Positions 32,512 to 44,481 are shown, counted from the stretch's first letter. The stretch: 64,000 nt of DNA from Triglochin maritima (GCA_963682175.1 OY821775.1:15844501-15908500), one strand, 5' to 3'. Translations and numbers: made by a program. Notes: generated by a model from the sequence alone, not told the origin.

Positions 32512-35043
32512 CTACTGCGTGGGAGTGAAAATCTTTGTCTTCATCTTGCGTCGGCACCCTCGACCGACTGGAGTCGCAACATGCACTGATTCTTCTTCAT
32601 CATCAAAGAAAACGTATGGAACCAACACAGAATGGGGTTGAGTCTCAACAGGTGAATGAGACTCAACAGGTCGAAAATGTGACTGATTTTGAACAGGCAA
32701 ATGAGGTGACTGAGTCTCGTAAACTATAGAAGGTACAAGATTTAATTCACAAGTGTACCCTTGGTCAGTTAATGAGCTGAATATACCATCGAACAAAGTC
32801 ACGAAGTCTGTTTGCGGCAACTGAGGGGTATCATAATTAGTACCAGGTGTCTGATAAGTTGGATAATCTTCGGGAATCTGGGAAAACCCCAACTGCGTTG
32901 GCTGCGATGGTCCTGCGCCAATGTCACCATATGTTTGAGAATATCCAAACTGGGTTGGCTGCGATAGTCCTGCGCCAATGTCACCATATGTTTGAGAAAA
33001 TCCAAACTGGGTTGGCTGCGATGGTCCTGCGCCAATGTCATCGTATGTATATGAACCTCTAAACTGTGATGGATCTGGGACAAAATCATCGTATGATGCA
33101 TTGGATAGCCTAAAACTATATGTTGTTTGGTCTGCAACTCTAGGTACAAGACAGTCATCACGAATCTCATTATTATCATCATCATCTTCAGGAATCGACT
33201 CCACATCTGCAGGTAATTCAGCATCGCACAGTACTCTTTCAAATTCGTGCACCTGATTGCAATCGACAGCATCGAGTTGGTGACTCTTCAGCAACATTTT
33301 ACACAGTCCCTTAGTTCCACGTTTGTACAGCTTCTTGATAACAAATTTAGCCCGTTGAATACCACGTAAGCCCTGCAATTGTAGTTTGAAAATTAGATAG
33401 TAAAACACAACAAACAATAATCGTCAAAGTCGTTCAAAAAACATACCATACGTCGAATACGTGGTCCACCAGGAACGTAACCTAAGTCCTCGATAGAATC
33501 ACGTGGGGGTGGCAACGGCCTTTCCAAACCGAGCTCTATTTGGCCTCGTATGTTGACTGTGTACATACCATTATGCTGAAACCACTGACGATACCGTCGA
33601 TTTTCTCTCGGATCATATGGTCGACCTTCCTGAAGAATATGCGGTCTGTTCCACATTCGTATGTAAATTTCATGCTTCGCTGACCAATCATCTCTCTGTC
33701 GGGCCGCATGTACTATCTTATCAAGTCTTTTGAGTTCTGTCCACGGATTAGGTTCTGGCGGTGGCGTCGTCTGATAAAATCCAAATTGTCTCATAGTTCT
33801 TTCTGGATAATGCCATGAAATCATCCAGAAATGAATCAAAGGCACTCTCGCAAGCCAATATGCAGCATCAATAGTAAATACCCGGCCAGGAAGCAACATC
33901 ATATTTTCATAATACGGCTGCCAGTTTACATGCTCATCCAACATACATTCAAATTCATTTCTGTAATGTGTAAGACAATTATTTGCGGCACTAACCTCAT
34001 AAGTCTGTGGGTATTGCCACTTAATAGCGAATGGAGGTCGCGATTCTAGGTCTTCTCCACCTAAACACTCAGCATGACCCACGTGTCTCGGCCGGGCTAC
34101 GGGAAACCGAGTCCAAGACCAGTGTTGAAGAAGTAACAATGCACCACCAATGTTCTTCTTACCAGTTTGACATGAAATTGACAAGTTGCGATATAAACAT
34201 GAAAGCACGGGCCGCACCCCAATTGTATACTATAGGCTTATCCAACACCTGCAAAAAACCTCAAATACATAACTGGAACACCTGTCCCAGAGCTATCAGG
34301 GAAAACCATAGATCCAAACAAATCTAAAATGAAAGTCCGTGTATATTGTGCCACTTCTTCATCTGTGGGAAATTCCGGCAGATTCCCGTAATTTACCCGC
34401 AACCATTGCAAACTGATACTAAATCCGGACTCTTTGAAAATTTGTGGTTCATCTCCTCCTACCGTTCTTTTACCTTTTTTCATAATCTCGGGGTTTACAT
34501 CAATCCCAAAGGAATTTCTAATTAACTCACGACTGTCTCGATCACTGTGCCCGATTATTGGAATACCACTAATAGGTAGACCCGACAAACAGCTAACATC
34601 CTGCAATGTTAATCCAACCTCCCCAACCGGTAAGTGGAAAGTGTGAGTCTCAGGACGCCAATGCTCTACAAGTGCAGTAATCAATCTATTGTCTGTCCTT
34701 ATAAGTTTTATTTGGGCAAGTTGATATAATCCCAAATTTTTGAGTGTTTGACTAAAACAATCGTGGAAATGAATTACTGGACGATGTGCACGACATTCCA
34801 AAACAGCCTCCGGCTATAATATATTCAAATATATTGTGAAAAATACATCAATTAAAAAAATGTAATTTAAATATTTAGAAAATTAACACTATGATTTTTT
34901 TTGGTACTTACATTTGTGCAAATATCATTGACTCTGAACATGCAATTTGATATTCCGAGAAGTGGGGAAATAGACTCTCTATCCACTGCATCATTATACT
35001 CACGTTCGTTTTGTACAGAGCGACTTCTACTTAAATGACTCAT
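32512..35043 (-). pseudogene. Plant mobile domain (PMD) gene carried by the MULE
   Basis: Three exons: 35043-34912 (44 codons, MSHLSRSRSVQNERE), 34814-33447 and 33372-32512, all joined in phase 0 at GT-AG introns (donors GTAAGT and GTATGT). Exon 2 carries the PMD (PF10536) signature: VIHFHDCFSQTLKNLGLYQL, LVEHWRPETHTFHLPVGEVG, LTLQDVSCLSGLPISG and NIGGALLLLQHWSWTRF. Exon 3 has a three-fold tandem repeat of a ~22-residue unit (GDIGAGPSQPTQFGFSQTY) and a basic C terminus (GRGCRRKMKTK). Three single-base insertions break exon 2, all in homopolymers: T5 at 34800-34804, T6 at 34253-34258 and G3/C3 at 34209-34211. Without them the phases agree exactly. Related host proteins (MAIN/MAIL1) act in transposon silencing and transcription; the role in the element is unknown. 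Confidence 0.85.
32880..33062 (-). repeat. Tandem coding repeat in PMD exon 3
   Basis: Three ~66 bp units, nearly identical at the DNA level (each with gttggctgcgat and cctgcgccaatgtca). The high identity points to recent expansion or homogenisation. Confidence 0.8.
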
Positions 35044-35679
35044 TTTGTCAAAACAACTGTTTATGAAAATAAAAACAGAATTAATTATAATAATTAAAAA
35101 ATAATTTACTCGTACATTTCATGACAAATTGCATGTTATAGAAATAATGAAAGCTATAACAATTTAACACATAAATACAACTGATATTTAAATTTTAATT
35201 TAACAGAAAATAATAAATAACTATTCCAAATACTTATATTATATAATAAATTTCGTAAATGTACGTTATACAAATTTTAAATGTATATACATTTAATTTA
35301 ATTATAAACAGATACATAAATACAACTAATATTTAAAATTAAATATAATAGAAAATAACAAAACAATTCCAAATAATTTTAATTTAACAAAGAAATTAAA
35401 TCTTAATTTAAAATATTCTTAAGTGAAAAAATTGTGTAAAATTTACCTGAGTCCAAGATAAGCTGGGAAATAAGTGTTGTGCGAGCCCCGAATGTAGGAA
35501 AAACTAGAAGAGAAGTGTCGTGCGAACCGGAGAAGATAATAAAAACTAGTTGAGATTAACTGATTTTAACTGAAAACTTAATCTGAAAACTCAAAAATTA
35601 ACTGATTTTAACTGAAAACTTAATCTGAAAACTCAAAAACTTAATAACTGAAAACTCAAAAAAAAATTAAAAAAAAATA

Positions 35680-35783
35680 CACGGATCGCGGATCGGACCC
35701 GCCATCTGCGTAGTTTTAATTTATTTATTTTTGATTAGTTTTCGAATTTTTTTTAAATGATTATTTATTAAAAAAAATTACGG
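35680..35783. repeat. Right terminal inverted repeat of the MULE
   Basis: Pairs with 29156-29262. It is followed by the target duplication GTTGAGAG (35784-35791). Confidence 0.85.
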
Positions 35784-36410
35784 GTTGAGAGTCACAGTCA
35801 AAAAATACAAGAAAACATGAAATATAACGAACATGTTTGTCCTATGGAGGTTCAACCCATACTCATACAAGCTTCACAAACTTAATGAGAATGAAAACCT
35901 AATGTGACAAAAGAAAAGGTCGTTGAAACATGAACTTGAGTTGTGCAGTTAAAATATGATGTTTAGGCGCTTCGTTAGTTGTTACCATGAGAAAACCAAC
36001 CACTTTGACTTAATTATCCTCTACTCTTGTTTTACGATGGTACATGATGAAACTGAAAAGTACCATTATACAAATGAAACGATAATGTTGGCCGTTACCA
36101 AGTCAAGAATGACGACAGAATACTTGTTAGATTTCATCCATCCCTTCTTTCTTGTAGTTGCTATGGATATTTACTGAAATATACAGTTAGTTTTTTGATA
36201 GACGTCTAATGTTCTTGGAGCACAATCCAAGTGCAAACTGTGTTCATCTATACTTGCAAAATTTCAGTAGATTATAATTAGATTTCGAAAAACAAATAGC
36301 TTGCTTCAAAATAAAAGGTATTCACTTATTTCTAGATTTCGTAAAAAGAATGGGATAAGAGTACATAGGTGCACCAATATGGAAAACTCAGTAGATAAAC
36401 GAATTCAAAC
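35784..36410. repeat. Host repeat unit E, copy 3
   Basis: Same orientation as the other copies but shorter and more diverged. It contains gagagtcacagtcaaaaaat, ggaggttcaacccatactc and gttcttggagcacaatcc. Its left part is displaced beyond the MULE (about 29115-29155). Confidence 0.6.
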
Positions 36411-37086
36411 CTCAAATCGGAATGTTTTTATTAATATTTTAGTTATTTTTTATTTAAAAACTTTTAAATTCATTGTTACAAATTAAATTCACAAATTTGA
36501 TGTAAAATTAATCTTTTGTTATATATGAATTAATTTGTAGTTAATTAAAAATATTAGGATATGTAACAGAACTAATTGAAATACATTACAAATAAATTAT
36601 AAAAATTTCGATTAAAATTGATCGTACGTGGTCCGAACCAAACTAAAACTAAATTTCTTGAAATCCAGGAACTGGTGTTCGGTGTAAACCTAACCGTCAT
36701 TGGTACAACCTTACTAAGTATTGGAGATTTAAAATAGAAAAAAATAGACATCATGTTAGTGCAATCATTTTCAAAGCACATAGATTCCCTCTGAGAAACC
36801 TTATGGAAAAATAAGTTTTAAAAAATATAAATGTTTTTGTAGGTTAACGTTCATCTTCTGGAAGCACATATATTTTTCCCCCATCGTCTCGAAGCGCATA
36901 GTTTTTTTTCTCTCTTTTAGTAATAAAAAACACGTCATTGATTATCATTGTTAATAATATATGCAAATATAGATGTCGTCATTGTTTATTCCTTTCATAA
37001 AAACTACGCCTTAACTCGTTTAAATTATAATGACTGCGTTGTGAATGCAAAAAACAATTTTAAATGATATTCAAAAGTGTGACATC
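36411..37086. other. Unassigned AT-rich host sequence
   Basis: No ORF, RNA or known repeat. It leads into the promoter of the small gene at 37134. Confidence 0.5.
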
Positions 37087-37094
37087 TATATAAT
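37087..37094 (+). promoter_or_regulatory. Possible TATA box of the small secreted peptide gene
   Basis: TATATAAT lies about 45 bp before the ATG at 37134. A second TATA-like word (tctatataat) overlaps the start itself. Confidence 0.35.
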
Positions 37095-37133
37095 TTCTGC
37101 TTTTCTCTATAACACCGTCTTTGAGTCTATATA

Positions 37134-37662
37134 ATGACATCCAAAAGTGTGAAGTTGTTCGTTATTCTTCCAATGACATTGCATCTGGTTTTTTTGAGTG
37201 TTATGGCTGCAAATGAGAAAAATCAAGAATAAGTAGTTGTTAAGATACCTATTCTTTACATAACGAACGTTAAGTATTATTTCTTCACATGCATAATTTC
37301 TTTGTATATTACTTTATGTTCAAGTGAGAACTTTTTTTCTTGATTAATGTGGTGGTAATGGATTTAAGAAATTGGTAAAGGATTTATGAAATTGGTAAAG
37401 GATTAAGTAAAGGATTTATGAAAGTGTTCAAGAAATTGGTAAAGGACAAGGTGGTGGTAAAGGATTTAACAAACCAGATTTTTGGAAGGCTCCTGGAGGA
37501 GGAGGAGGAGGTTATGGGAGTGGTGCCTGTGATGAATTTGGTAAAGAGTGGATGGTAAACTATGGGCAGGTGGATTGCACCAAGTCATGCGGGTGTGGAA
37601 ACTGGGTATATGTGCCATGGTCAATGACTTTTAAGTGTACAAACTTTTTTTGCGTGCCGTAA
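37134..37662 (+). CDS. Candidate small secreted glycine/cysteine-rich peptide gene (possibly decayed)
   Basis: The first part (37134-37232) encodes MTSKSVKLFVILPMTLHLVF then LSVMAANEKNQE and a stop. It has the basic start, hydrophobic core and small-residue end of a secretory signal peptide. About 200 bp on, after a T-rich stretch, a second frame runs to TAA at 37660-37662. It encodes KGQGGGKGFNKPDFWKAP, a six-glycine run, then a cysteine-rich tail spaced C-x15-C-x3-C-x1-C-x13-C-x4-C and ending FFCVP. That is the order of plant glycine-rich/cysteine-rich apoplastic peptides. An intron could join the parts: a GT near 37198 and an AG near 37434 are phase-compatible. The junction is unproven, and the TAA after NQE means it may be a pseudogene. 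Imperfect ggtaaaggattta repeats precede exon 2. I do not recognise the family. Confidence 0.45.
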
Positions 37663-38142
37663 GCAGCACAGAAGTGTGTGATTTGCACGTGGTATCTTAC
37701 TATTTACATAAATAAGTGGTGTTTCTTGAACCACATTTCAATGATGAGTACGTTTATTGGACTGAACCACGCCTAAAGGTTCTGATACTACTAAATAAAT
37801 ATTGTTTATCTTTGTCGTTACATGCGCATTACAATGTTGTTGGGGATTTCATAGTTTGTTTTTGATATTTCAAATTGTCCATATTAAATATCTAAGATAA
37901 TATTTTGTATATTTATGGAAGTACAATGCTCAGTTTGTATAACTACACTCATAATTTTTCATATCAATTTTGGTTGGCTTGAACTAAGACACTAAACACT
38001 TCCCTCACCAAATAGGAATAACCACAAAATATACTATGCACAATTAATGGACTAATGTTTAATTATGATAATTAATAAAATCTGAAACTTACTCTAATAG
38101 AGTGGTTCTGACTCCATTTTGAATTACACTTTATAAAAAAAA
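37663..38142. other. Unassigned AT-rich host sequence
   Basis: Likely the 3' flank of the small peptide candidate. No feature I can support. Confidence 0.5.
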
Positions 38143-39779
38143 TTATATATATTTCATGAAACAATTCGTCAATATGAAAATGCTACTTTTTCCACAACTC
38201 AAACTGCTAGCCTAAGCATATTCGTAACCTAACTCATATCTTCTTCGATAAGACTCAACCTTGGTCTTACCCACCCAACAACGAGTTCGGCAACAACATT
38301 GATGATGAGTTTTAATTTGCTACAAGAATAAATGTCTTGATGTAGACGTGGCAGAAATGTACATGAAGACACAATCATTATTTTTGTCAATGTGTGGGAG
38401 TTTTGTGAAGGATGGATGGATTTTCTTCCTTGACATTAAACTACAATTTTATTCCTACAAAGAATCGATTCTGTTTTGCTGGAAAGTGGTAATCTTGTAC
38501 TAAATTACTTTCGTAAAACATTTGCCCATTTGACTTAGCTCTTTTTATTTCACAAAATTGACAAACTATGATTTACTTATGAATAAATAAAGTTCATACT
38601 AGAATATAATTGTGATAATAGGGTGATAATAGTTATGTTCAGTTATCAAATGTCATTTCATGAGTTGATCATGTAATTAGATTTTAATTTTCCTTACATA
38701 ATCAATAGAAACGGTATGTTATGCATGTTCTTGGTTCTTCAATAACTCAAACTATCTATGTGCTTGAAAGAAGTTATGGAATTAGGAACTAGATATTAAA
38801 CAGTCAGCATGCTTGAATGAGATTGATTTGGTAATAAATCAAATAGATGGAATTTGTAATAGATCGTGTTCTGTACTCCGTAGACCAAGCCCTATGTTAT
38901 TTAAAAAAGAATGAACCGACAAGAAGAAGTCTTGAAGAGAAAAGGTTGTGATTTGATACTGAATAACGATGCTTCGTGGTTGAGAGTCATAGTCGACAAA
39001 TACAAGCAAACATAGGAGGTTCCGCCCGTACTCATACAAGCTTCACATACAAAATGAGAACGAAAGCCAAATAGGATAAAAGGAAATGTCGTTGAAACGT
39101 GGGCTTGAGTTGTGCATGTAAAATATGATGTTGGTTACCGTGAGATGAAACTCGTACACTATTTAAAAAACTAACCATTATGATTTAGTTTTTTTTTGGA
39201 AAAATAATTATTTTGAACTTAGGCAGTCGATCAAATTCGCAAAATACAAGTACATACTGATGAGGTTTAAATGTCAATATTAAATAGGAAAATAACAAGC
39301 ACAAAAACAGGCAATAAAAGTGCTTCAAGAAGATCGTGGCATGTTAGCATTCTCAATGTGCTTCCAAGTCATTTGATGAATCTTAATCCCACTTAAGCTA
39401 TGTGTTAGTTTTCCCTCTACTCTTGTAAAGGGTGAAAATCAGAATTACCAATATACAAATGAAATGGGAAGAAACGATAATGTTGGCCATTACCAAGTAA
39501 TGAATGGTGAAGGAATTTGATCGTAAACATTTATGAGGTTTCATTCATGTTGTCTTTCTTGTAGTTGATGTGGATATTTACTGAAATATTATTAATGTTT
39601 TGACTGACATCTAATTAATTGCAGATATGTTCTTGGAGCACAACCGAAGTGCAAACTTTGTTCGCCTACATTCTCAACAATTGAGTAGATTAAAATTAGG
39701 TTTCGAAAAAGTAATAGCTTACTTGAAAATAAAAGGTATCCACTTTTTTCCATATTTTGTAGCAAGAATGGGGATAACA
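38143..39779. repeat. Host repeat unit E, copy 4 (longest)
   Basis: Spans both the part shared with copy 1 (38143-39015) and the part shared with copy 2 (38910-39779), so it shows the unit is at least 1.6 kb. It is cut at 39779 by a CACTA element. Near its end, an intron-acceptor-like ttaattgcag precedes a short open stretch (YVLGAQPKCKLCS); copy 2 has the related YVHRAQPKCKVCS before the same stop. That could be a vestigial exon. Confidence 0.65.
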
Positions 39780-40859
39780 CACTACTGCAGAATGGGCGTT
39801 TATGTCCGTTTTTTTGGTATATCATGTCGGGTTGACCGACCCTAGCCGACGAGCGTGTGTCCAGGGGACGTGGTAAGGGTGGGGGAGATCACGTCGGCCA
39901 ATACACCGACATGGTAAGTAGGTCAACCACGTCGGTATTTTCCAATAACACTGATGTTTTTTTACAACATACCATGTCACCTTCTCCAAAACAACCGACG
40001 CGGATGTCATATTCTTTCGGAAATAAAAATCCAATAATAGGCCATAGCATATTAGTTGAAATAGAAGGACGACGTGGTTTGTCATACTTATTAAAAAATC
40101 GTTTTTTATTTTTTAATTGTGATTTTATTTTTAATTTCACATAAAATTTGTGACAATTGAAATAGAAATGCACCACATAAAATTCTCTGCAATTGAAATA
40201 AGTATACACCACAATAAATCTGATTGTGTTCTACCCAATGTATATTCCAAAAATGTCATATATATATATCAGTTAACCTAGTACACATAATCTCAAAATT
40301 TTATAATATGTACATCTATTAAGTTGCTAACAACATATGACTAACGATAAAAAAACCACTTCCCTCACGTAATGTCGATGTCATGGTGAGAAAATGGTTT
40401 AAGGGATTCTTTGAACGACGACAAAGTAGACAACCCCATTTATTAACATATAAATTGTGCAACACAACAAAACATATATAATGCAACATAAAAAAAATAT
40501 CAAAATTTACCTATCTTAAATCTCCCACTGTCACTCCCTTCTCAACAAGTCATTCAATATACATCTTTTTATAGTAACCACATTCTGTAGTTTCAACTTA
40601 TTTACGGTACTACAATCAAAATGTCATGTATATTAGAAAAACAACGAAATTAATTCAAAGTATAATGCATATATCAAAACAAACATTACTGAATCATCTT
40701 ACACCCGTGACAAGCCAATTTACTTTATTTTTTGCTGCATGCCTTCGAAAACTAGACCAGTTTTGAGAGACCTCAAACCCCTACCAAAATATGTAAAGAT
40801 TCGAAAATGGATTCAAACATTCAATGTTATATGAATGGAATTATTTTAAAAAACTTATG

Positions 40860-40985
40860 TTTGAATAATGTTCAGTAAACCTTCCCAGTGATTCTTTGAT
40901 GCCAGAGGATCAAACCAGTAGTCTGTCCACGTAAATGGTTCTACCACAACTAACATCCAATGTTCACTGAAAAACACTCATGTTA
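40860..40985 (-). pseudogene. Ulp1-like (C48) protease exon of CACTA copy 2
   Basis: The minus strand reads SEHWMLVVVEPFTWTDYWFD then PLASKNHWEGLLNIIQ without a stop. The HW pair marks the catalytic His region of Ulp1-family SUMO proteases, as carried by many plant CACTA and MULE elements. The matching block in CACTA copy 1 has two stops. Catalytic Asp and Cys regions are not visible nearby, so the gene is incomplete. Confidence 0.6.
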
Positions 40986-41154
40986 AATTACTTCATCAAT
41001 TAGATCAATGCTAATTTTCTTTATGATTCCCAAATAAAATATAATGAAATTGAAGGTAGTATAAAATAAAATGAGCTACTTACTTCTCCCAATATGGTAC
41101 TAGAAGATAGAAAGTCTTTCTTGTTGGTTGCAACACCTCCTTCTTTTTCAACTC

Positions 41155-41430
41155 TTAGGTTGGTTGGAAAATGAATTTTTCATGTGACACGAAATAAAGA
41201 AAAGTAGTATTGATTAGATAAAAACTTGTAAAGAAATGAATTGACTTAAAAGAAAATTTGGATAATAATGAACTAACTATTGCATTCTTCCAAAATTGCT
41301 TTTTCAATGATTCGTCCACCACTGACCACTTGGCACACACTTTTGCCTCTTGCCATAGTACCCATATAACTAATCCAAAATATTTGTTTTCTCTGGTGTG
41401 CTCTAAGTAAGAATCAAACTCTAGGGGCAA
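41155..41430 (-). pseudogene. Upstream coding relic of CACTA copy 2
   Basis: Open frame of 91 codons (LEFDSYLEHTRENKYFGLVI, then WVLWQEAKVCAKWSVVDE) on the same strand as, and upstream of, the Ulp1-like exon. The first ~55 residues look like real protein, while the tail after LLSK is probably intron. I infer it is the part of the element's ORF before the protease domain. I cannot name the domain. Confidence 0.4.
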
Positions 41431-42185
41431 TGGACCTTGTTGCTTATTTTTTTTCTAAAACTCCAACATAACAATAGCTCCACGGGCATGAGACTTTATC
41501 ATGTTAGTGTCACTTATATCGTCGTTATTTTTCTTACTGTCTTATTGGAAGCCATTTACCAAGTCGTGAATGGTCGGGACCGGTCGGCGGGAATGGGTTG
41601 AGGGGTTAGGGTTGTTGATGACTTCTCTAGAGAGACCTAGCCAGTGTGCGTGGTAAGGGATAGTCATGGCAGGTCGGGAATGTTCAGGGAAAAATAGGAA
41701 ACGAACGGTACAAACTTGGGCAAAAATTCCTGGCTCACAGATGAAAATTACTGGCTGTGAAAAGGGAAAACGACTTACTAACATTGTCCTATTGAACCCA
41801 TAAATATGTCCTGTAAACCCCAAGTATGTCCGTTAAAAATCGAGTGTGTCCTCAAATAACCCCGCGTGTGTCCTAAAAAAATATGTCATTACAAAGGCAA
41901 CTTATGTCCTGTAAAGGACACATAACTCCTTTCAAGATCAAATGTGTCCTTTAAACTCTAAGTCTATCCATTAAAATTGAGTGTGTCCTTTATACCTGTA
42001 ATATTTAAAACACAACTTCACCATAACGTACTTCTTATGAAAATGGTACCTTATATTCTCACGTCAGCCGTTAACATAATATTCGACATATTATATATGT
42101 TTCATTATTAAAAAATAGAATGTTATAAAAAGGATATCCAGTTGTCCAGACAAGATGGCTTGGGTGGCGTCACTTAGAATTGTAA
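41431..42185. other. Unassigned sequence with repeated tgtcc words
   Basis: 41540-41580 has a weak match to unit E (ccatttaccaagtcgtgaatgg). From 41785 to 42000 the word (ta/tg)tgtcct(g)ttaaa recurs about nine times at 20-35 bp spacing. Such arrays are usual in transposon subterminal regions, but no termini were found. Confidence 0.4.
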
Positions 42186-44481
42186 TGTAAGACCCGCTCT
42201 CCTGCTCTTCATATAGTCATGTTTCATCTTCATGCTTGTTTATGTGTTATTTGATTGTTTGTGTTTCTATTTGGTATGTTTATATTTTGTTTTGGAAAAG
42301 TTTCCTTTTGGGGAAAAGTTTCCTTTTTGGGCGAGCAAATGTGACTCATAGGTGACTGCGACTCATCGGGCGAGTGTGCAATTGTGTTGCTCAATCGGGT
42401 CGATTGGGGGCATGTGCTTGGGTATTTTGGCTTTTGCCATGGTGTGTGACATCTGGGGGATGACGTGGCTTCCTAGTCAACATGGGGAGATTTGATTTCA
42501 TTGGCAAACATTTGAAATGCATGGCTTTTTGCAAGTAATAATAAAGAATTATTTGCATTTAATTGTTGCCTTTTCTCTTTGTTGCTTGAAACAAAAACCC
42601 CTCTACCGTAGCCATCCCCTACCTTCCCCCTCTTCTCCACACAACCATCTCAGACTATTCTCCCCTCCTCTTCGGCGTGTTGTGGCTGAGCTCTAGTGAG
42701 GCATCCATCTCCAGCGACCTAGACATCCAAGGAGAAGGCGTGCGTTGGGAAGAAAGGAGGTTGCAGCTTGCTCCGACGACCTTCCGGCGATCTTCCAGTG
42801 ATCCCAACCTTCTTCTCAAGTATGCCTTAGGCCCTTGAGGAGTTTACTAAATGGGGGTGTTGGCGGGATGGCCGGCCAACACCAAGGCGGCTGGTGGTGC
42901 AATCGGTTGCACCACAAAGCCAACCGTTCACCATGCACGCACGTGCTGATGGATGGCGGCTAGGCAGCCATTGGTGCCAGAGCTTAGGCAAGCTCCAGTG
43001 ATGTCCGACCTACTCTAGTGATGTCTGACCTACTCCGATCAGGCACCCTCAGGGGGGGGCTTCGTTGGGGATTAGAGTGGCTGGTGCACTTGGTTTCCTC
43101 CCTAGGGTTTCCTTACATGCGATGTATCGTAGCTCCCTGACAATCGGCTGGTATGGTTGGATTTCGGTGGTGGTTGGACTCCAGACACGTGGAAGGGAAG
43201 TCCAGGAAAGGAAGAGGTCAGGTGTGGTTGTGGTGGGGCGTGCATGAAAAGGTCAGTTCTTAGGAGGTGCTTGCATGGCTGACCTAGGGTTTTGGTTGGC
43301 TGCGCAAGTGTCCTGTTGAAGTGTGGACTGATCTGATCAACGTGCACCTCCATAGTCATGTCCTCCTTATCCTGAGATGTCTAGGAGGAGGCCTGGAAGG
43401 GCCGTGGAAAATGCTGGAGTTGGTGCATGCATGAGTTAACCCTTCTGGCTGTCGTGCTTGTGTTCTTGATGCATGTTGAATTCTTGTGTTATTCGATTCA
43501 TGTTGTATGTTTGGTTCTCTGATTTTGTATGTATGTTTATTATTACATGTTGGAGTGAGCTTGAGAATAATTATGCCATGCACATAGGAATGGCAATGGG
43601 TATCCAGAACCGATTAAACCGAACCGGAACCAGTGGTATCGAACCGGATATGGATCAGATCTGGATATTCAATTTCAGAACCGACCCAATTCTGGTTCGG
43701 ATCTGGTTCTAACCACCAGAACTGAATCCGGATCTGGTATATTATTTTAAAAAATAACATTAACCCTACAGCCACATACCCACAGGAGATGAGATGAACA
43801 CTTCCCTTCTTTCACGCCGCCTCCACTCTCCCTCTCCCTCTCCACTGTTCCTTCACGCCACCTCCACTCTCCCTCTCTACTCTTCCTTCACGCTTGTCCC
43901 TTCCAGCCCTCTCCCTCCCTCTCCCAATTCTCCACAGCCCTATCCCTCTCCACAGCCCTCTCCTAGTCGCCTCCACTCTCCGGCCTCTCGACCAACGATT
44001 TGGGTGTTTCTTTTCTAGAGATTTGATGCAGCTAATTCTCTGATTTTTTTGTTGTTTGATTGGAAAGAGGAGAAGTTTGGATTTTGGATTCGATTTAGGG
44101 GTTTTGGTTGGAGTTTGGGCTGTCTTGTTCGATTTTGTTGTCAAATGGTCGGAAAAGGTGTTGTTTTTTTTGAATTCTACTTGGAAAAGATTGGGAAAGG
44201 TGAGGGTTTGAAGTTGTTTTTGGAAGTGAATTCTCTGATTTTTGGTTTGTTCGTTTGAGTTGTTTTTTTGTGTTTGTATTATTTGAGTTAACCATATGGA
44301 TAATGTTGAGAATACAACTATATGATTATGTTTGTGTTGTGATTTTTCTGTGAGAAGATAAAAAAAAGTATTTCTATGTCGTGAAGATGGAGCTTGTTTT
44401 GTGTATTCAGTTCCCTTGTTGGCTTTGTTTAGTTGATTTTGTTGTTCTTTTGGAAAAGGCAAGAGTTTTTGGTTCTGTAAT

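Larger units (their letters stand above)
29156..35783. mobile_element. MULE (Mutator-like) transposon with transposase and PMD gene
   Basis: Terminal inverted repeats of ~105 bp (29156-29262 and 35680-35783) begin CCGTAATTTTTTT and pair over nearly their whole length. They are flanked by GTTGAGAG (29148-29155 and 35784-35791); a ninth shared G is possible. Inside are two convergent genes: a MuDR-type transposase on the plus strand and a plant mobile domain gene on the minus strand. Just inside both repeats are GC-rich blocks with GATCG words (gcggatcgc, cgcgatccg) in an otherwise AT-rich element. The structure is complete, but both genes carry stops or frameshifts. Confidence 0.9.
39780..41430. 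mobile_element. 3'-truncated CACTA transposon (copy 2)
   Basis: The left end is CACTACTGCAGAATGGGCG, inserted after aca in E copy 4. Subterminal cacgtcgg/ccgacgtgg-type repeats run from 39825 to 40080. The interior shares at least two blocks with CACTA copy 1 (around 40510-40620 and 40860-40985). I cannot find an inverted CACTACTGCAG end or the resumed E sequence downstream. The right limit is therefore only the end of recognisable coding relics. Confidence 0.7.
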
